In this document: in pieces, positions 61,424-64,000 of the stretch
Layout: each line of letters starts with the position of its first letter
Position numbering within the stretch: the stretch's first letter is position 1
Assembly: GCA_050293315.1 (NCBI GenBank)
Contig: JBNKMS010000031.1
Span: 62,001-126,000, forward strand
Direction: 5' to 3'
DNA length: 64,000 nt
Source of the DNA: CBFDBF01 sp050293315
GTDB lineage: Bacteria; Pseudomonadota; Gammaproteobacteria; Chromatiales; Chromatiaceae
Notes under the pieces: model-generated
What the model was told of the DNA's origin: nothing
What the model saw: only the letters and a program-made list of their open reading frames with translations
Database searches by the model: none
Made by a program: the position numbers and the translations under genes

Positions 61424-62626
61424 ATGAATGAGCTTGTTTATCCACGTGAACGCACGCTTGGGATGATTACTTTAGTGCTCGGTCTTGTTGTATGGGTAGC
61501 CATTATCGTCGGTACTGTCGGTATGGCACTTATCGGCCTGGCGCTAGGGTTTATTGTGTACCTGTTTGCTCAGTCCACGCTTATCTCTTATATAAAAGGA
61601 AATGGTGTAGAGCTGTCCAGCACCCAGTTTCCAGATCTACATGAGCAATTTGTCGATTGCTGTAACCGCTTACAGATGGAGAAACAGCCACAGGCATATG
61701 TTCTCACTGGTGGTGGTAGCCTCAACGCGTTTGCTACAAAGTTTCTTGGCACCCAATACGTGGTCTTGCTGTCTGATGTGGTCGATGCCATGAGTAAACA
61801 CAAAGATGGCGTGCGTTTCTATCTTGGGCATGAACTTGGCCATATACGGATGAAGCACCTGAACATAGGGCACCTGATACGCATGCCGGTGTTGTGGCTG
61901 CCATTGCTGGGGGCGGCCTATTCCCGTGCGCGCGAGAGTACATGTGATCGTCATGGATTGGCTTGCAGCAGCACACCTGAGGGTGCTGTACGTGCACTGG
62001 CAGCGCTCTCTGCAGGGTCTGAGCGTTGGCAGGATCTCGATGTAAGGACGTACCTCAAACAGACCAAATACTCATCTGGCTTCTGGATGTCGTTTCATGA
62101 GCTTACGGCAGGCTACCCTTGGCTGACCAAGCGCGCTGCACGCGTAATGGATGCCGATGCACCAATGCCAAAGCGCAATCCACTTGCTTATCTCTTGGCG
62201 GTATTTGTTCCGTACGCCGGGCCTTTAGGTGGTGGTTTCAGCATGTTAATAACGATCTATATTATCGGTGTGCTGGCTGCAATAGCTGTTCCTGCATATA
62301 ACGACTATACGACCAAGGCTCAGCTTGAAATGGCTGTGATTGACTCTCAATATGTGCGCGATGCCTTAACCAACTACTATGAGACCAGGCAGCAGATCCC
62401 TGAATCGTTGGAAGCACTAAACATCGATTCTCAGCTTGCGGACGGCTCAGAGCTATCGCTTGACCCTGATAATATGGAGCTGACTGCTACCACTAATAGG
62501 GGCGATTTGATCTTTACGCCAAAGGTCGATAAGCAGGGTAACGTCTTCTGGATTTGTGAGGGAGGGGAGGACGTAACGCCAAAGCAGATTCCGCCCTCAT
62601 GCGCCAATATGGGTATGGAGGAGTAA
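61424..62626 (+). CDS. M48 metallopeptidase fused to a type IV pilin-like domain
   Basis: The start is ATG 61424 (MNELVYPRERTLGMITL) with AAAGGA upstream, giving 400 residues. Two close membrane spans (about 12-45) are followed by an M48 peptidase domain: HELGH at 136-140 and the third zinc ligand Glu171 in RESTCDRHG. After KRNPLAYLLAVFVPYAGPLG comes a pilin-like helix, FSMLITIYIIGVLAAIAVPA (from about 272), then YNDYTTKAQ. The C-terminal pilin-like head ends WICEGG...PPSC, a disulfide-type ending. Glu5 of true pilins is absent and the helix is about three residues shorter, so cleavage by prepilin peptidase is doubtful. M48 enzymes act on membrane or outer-membrane proteins. Confidence 0.85.
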   Translation: MNELVYPRERTLGMITLVLGLVVWVAIIVGTVGMALIGLALGFIVYLFAQSTLISYIKGNGVELSSTQFPDLHEQFVDCCNRLQMEKQPQAYVLTGGGSLNAFATKFLGTQYVVLLSDVVDAMSKHKDGVRFYLGHELGHIRMKHLNIGHLIRMPVLWLPLLGAAYSRARESTCDRHGLACSSTPEGAVRALAALSAGSERWQDLDVRTYLKQTKYSSGFWMSFHELTAGYPWLTKRAARVMDADAPMPKRNPLAYLLAVFVPYAGPLGGGFSMLITIYIIGVLAAIAVPAYNDYTTKAQLEMAVIDSQYVRDALTNYYETRQQIPESLEALNIDSQLADGSELSLDPDNMELTATTNRGDLIFTPKVDKQGNVFWICEGGEDVTPKQIPPSCANMGMEE

Positions 62627-62638
62627 TAGGCAGATATA

Positions 62639-62670
62639 ACTTGCTCCCACGTCGATGCGTGGGAGTAAGT
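62639..62670. terminator. Hairpin between convergent M48-pilin and kinase genes
   Basis: CTCCCACG-TCGATG-CGTGGGAG, extended by ACTT/AAGT outside one mismatch, lies 12 bp after the M48 gene stop. There is no long T run, so efficiency is uncertain. Confidence 0.6.
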
Positions 62671-62678
62671 AGATATCC

Positions 62679-63422
62679 TCAATTCCATTTCATCAATTCC
62701 AGGTAGGCCCTTAATTGCTCAGCGGTTCGAAACTTCTTGGTGATCATGGATCGCTTTAGGCCACAGCAGATCTGTTTTACCTCTTCACACTGTTTTGCAT
62801 ACTGCTTCTGTCCTCCCAGGGCGTCATAAAAAATACGTATAAGATTAACTACATCGTCACGGATGTTGGATGCACTGGGCTGTCCCCAATGAAACATATC
62901 CAGCAACTTAAGCTCAAATGTCAGCCCGTATCTCTCTACTATGATGTTCTCCTGGTGCAGGTCGCCATGATATTCGCCTTTTTGATGGATACAGCCAATC
63001 CCCTTCGCCAGTGCATGTAGCAGATGGGCCGCCTGGAATGGAGTCAGGCGTTTGCCAGGTTGGCGCGAGATAAACTCAGAAAGCAGCTCACCGTGTACAT
63101 ATTCGGATACCAGAAAAGAGATAGGCAGGCCGTTATAATCAGTCCTCTCTTGGGTGTGGTATTGAATGACGATATCGCAGCGACGCAGCTTGTGTAGTTT
63201 TCTGGCGTAGAACTTTAACGCCTTGTCCCGCTGGTTACGCTGTGGAAAGAAAAATTTTGCCGTTCGCTCGATGCCGGTGGCTCTCTCCTTGATAAGATAC
63301 ACCTCACCTTCCCAACCAGCCCCCAGGCGCTCAAGGATCTTATATTTACCAGCTACAATGGTTCCATGTTCGAACTCAAACGTGTCTATGCGGGGGCATT
63401 TATCTTGTTTCTTTCGAGGCAT
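62679..63422 (-). CDS. Small eukaryotic-like protein kinase with atypical motifs
   Basis: A 247-residue kinase fold without a membrane span or sensor domain. The glycine loop is GAGWEGEVY (34-42) and the ATP lysine Lys56 lies in TAKFFFP. The catalytic loop is HGDLHQEN (Asp154, Asn159), with Gly instead of the usual Arg. The metal Asp175 is in LDMFHW instead of DFG. All essential residues are present, so activity is plausible. The HGD loop is shared with aminoglycoside and small-molecule kinases, so the substrate could be a protein or a metabolite. It diverges from the radical SAM gene. The start has only a weak ribosome-binding stretch. Confidence 0.82.
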   Translation of the reverse strand: MPRKKQDKCPRIDTFEFEHGTIVAGKYKILERLGAGWEGEVYLIKERATGIERTAKFFFPQRNQRDKALKFYARKLHKLRRCDIVIQYHTQERTDYNGLPISFLVSEYVHGELLSEFISRQPGKRLTPFQAAHLLHALAKGIGCIHQKGEYHGDLHQENIIVERYGLTFELKLLDMFHWGQPSASNIRDDVVNLIRIFYDALGGQKQYAKQCEEVKQICCGLKRSMITKKFRTAEQLRAYLELMKWN

Positions 63423-63613
63423 TTTATAATATCCATTAAAGCCAGCAGGGCCGGCAGAATTATAGTAACAATGGCTGCCTATATACAGAATATTTTGGCC
63501 CAGCGCAGCAATTATTATTGGTTTTTATACGGGCTCAAAAATGCCACTTTATACATACGAGAATACCCGAAATTGATATACTGTCATCGAAAAATCGCTG
63601 ATTGCTCACTAAC

Positions 63614-64000
63614 ATGCCATTAAGCTATATAGAGCCTGTCTACCGCCCACCCAGTGAAGCAGGGTCGTTGATCCTTCAGGTCACAAACGGTTGCTCGTGG
63701 AACAGGTGTACTTTTTGCGAGATGTACACCGATCCACAAAAGAAATTTAAACCTAAACCCATCAAAGATCTGTGTAATGAGTTGCAGCAGTTTGTCTCCA
63801 TGGGTATTCCTGTAAGGCGGGTTTTTCTGGCAGATGGGGATGCCATGGCTCTGTCGTTCAGGCGTCTACAAGAGATCATGCGGCTAATTAATCAATACCT
63901 GCCAGATATTCAGCGTGTTTCAGCCTACTGTCTGCCGCGCAATGTACAAGCTAAGAGTGTGGAGGAGTTGAAGCTACTGCGAGAGATGGGCCTCAGCCTG
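63614..64000 (+). CDS. Radical SAM protein, N-terminal part (3' end outside window)
   Basis: The frame from ATG 63614 is open to the window end (129 codons). It starts MPLSYIEPVYRPPSEAGSLI and reaches NGCSWNRCTFCEMY. The three cysteines are spaced C-x4-C-x2-C, one residue longer than the classical C-x3-C-x2-C cluster. The first strand of the barrel (FLADGDAMAL) resembles the GGD/E region. The family with this spacing contains uncharacterised radical SAM proteins; the product is unknown. It diverges from the kinase gene across 190 bp. Confidence 0.85.
   Translation, partial: MPLSYIEPVYRPPSEAGSLILQVTNGCSWNRCTFCEMYTDPQKKFKPKPIKDLCNELQQFVSMGIPVRRVFLADGDAMALSFRRLQEIMRLINQYLPDIQRVSAYCLPRNVQAKSVEELKLLREMGLSL

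Overview
The window reads as a chromosomal segment of a free-living or symbiotic gammaproteobacterium. The evidence is the gene order: a complex I operon, rimP-nusA-infB-rbfA-truB-rpsO-pnp, leuCDB-asd-fimV-truA-trpFBA-accD-folC-dedD-cvpA-purF-metZ, plus FimV, TolC and FadL-type outer-membrane proteins. This order is typical of the Pseudomonas/Chromatiales/Methylococcales part of the class. A sucrose operon (sps-spp-fructokinase-amylosucrase) of the kind known from halotolerant methanotrophs points to an osmolyte-making lineage. Genus and species cannot be fixed from this sequence.

Layout. Positions 1-10582 hold the 3' part of a NADH:quinone oxidoreductase operon (end of nuoF through nuoN). 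A convergent orphan DRE-TIM aldolase follows (10609-11568), then initiator tRNA-fMet with its own promoter and terminator (11689-11840). Behind the tRNA lies about 280 bp littered with partial direct and inverted copies of the same tRNA and a run of four hairpins, then an imperfect inverted-repeat element (12205-12310). The sucrose operon fills 12458-18334. A structured leader with two intrinsic terminators (18424-18711) precedes the transcription/translation operon rimP-nusA-infB-rbfA-truB (18727-24592) and rpsO-pnp (24733-27130).

Positions 27349-35175 carry envelope and transport genes (a FadL-type porin with a C9 tract, an ABC exporter, an M23 peptidase, TolC, an MFS carrier) with aroC among them. 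A LysR regulator diverges from leuCDB-asd (35183-40529). fimV has a leader that can fold in alternative ways. The block truA, trpFBA, accD, folC, dedD, cvpA, purF and metZ (43989-53637) covers pseudouridylation, tryptophan, fatty-acid, folate, purine and methionine synthesis.

From 53638 the character changes to accessory: an AT-rich gene for an unknown 1166-residue exported protein, a cluster of repeats containing GGTCAGTGTAAAA, an aldehyde-reductase/cupin pair diverging from an AraC regulator (resembling E. coli YqhD/YqhC), an Mth938-domain protein, a YjdM/PhnA zinc-ribbon protein, an M48 peptidase fused to a type IV pilin-like domain, an unusual small protein kinase, and the start of a radical SAM gene that runs off the end.

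Most of the window is ordinary core genome. The less ordinary signals are the tRNA-fMet fragment field next to the sucrose operon, the double terminator before rimP, the possible switch in the fimV leader, the unknown large protein with nearby repeats, and the M48-pilin fusion.
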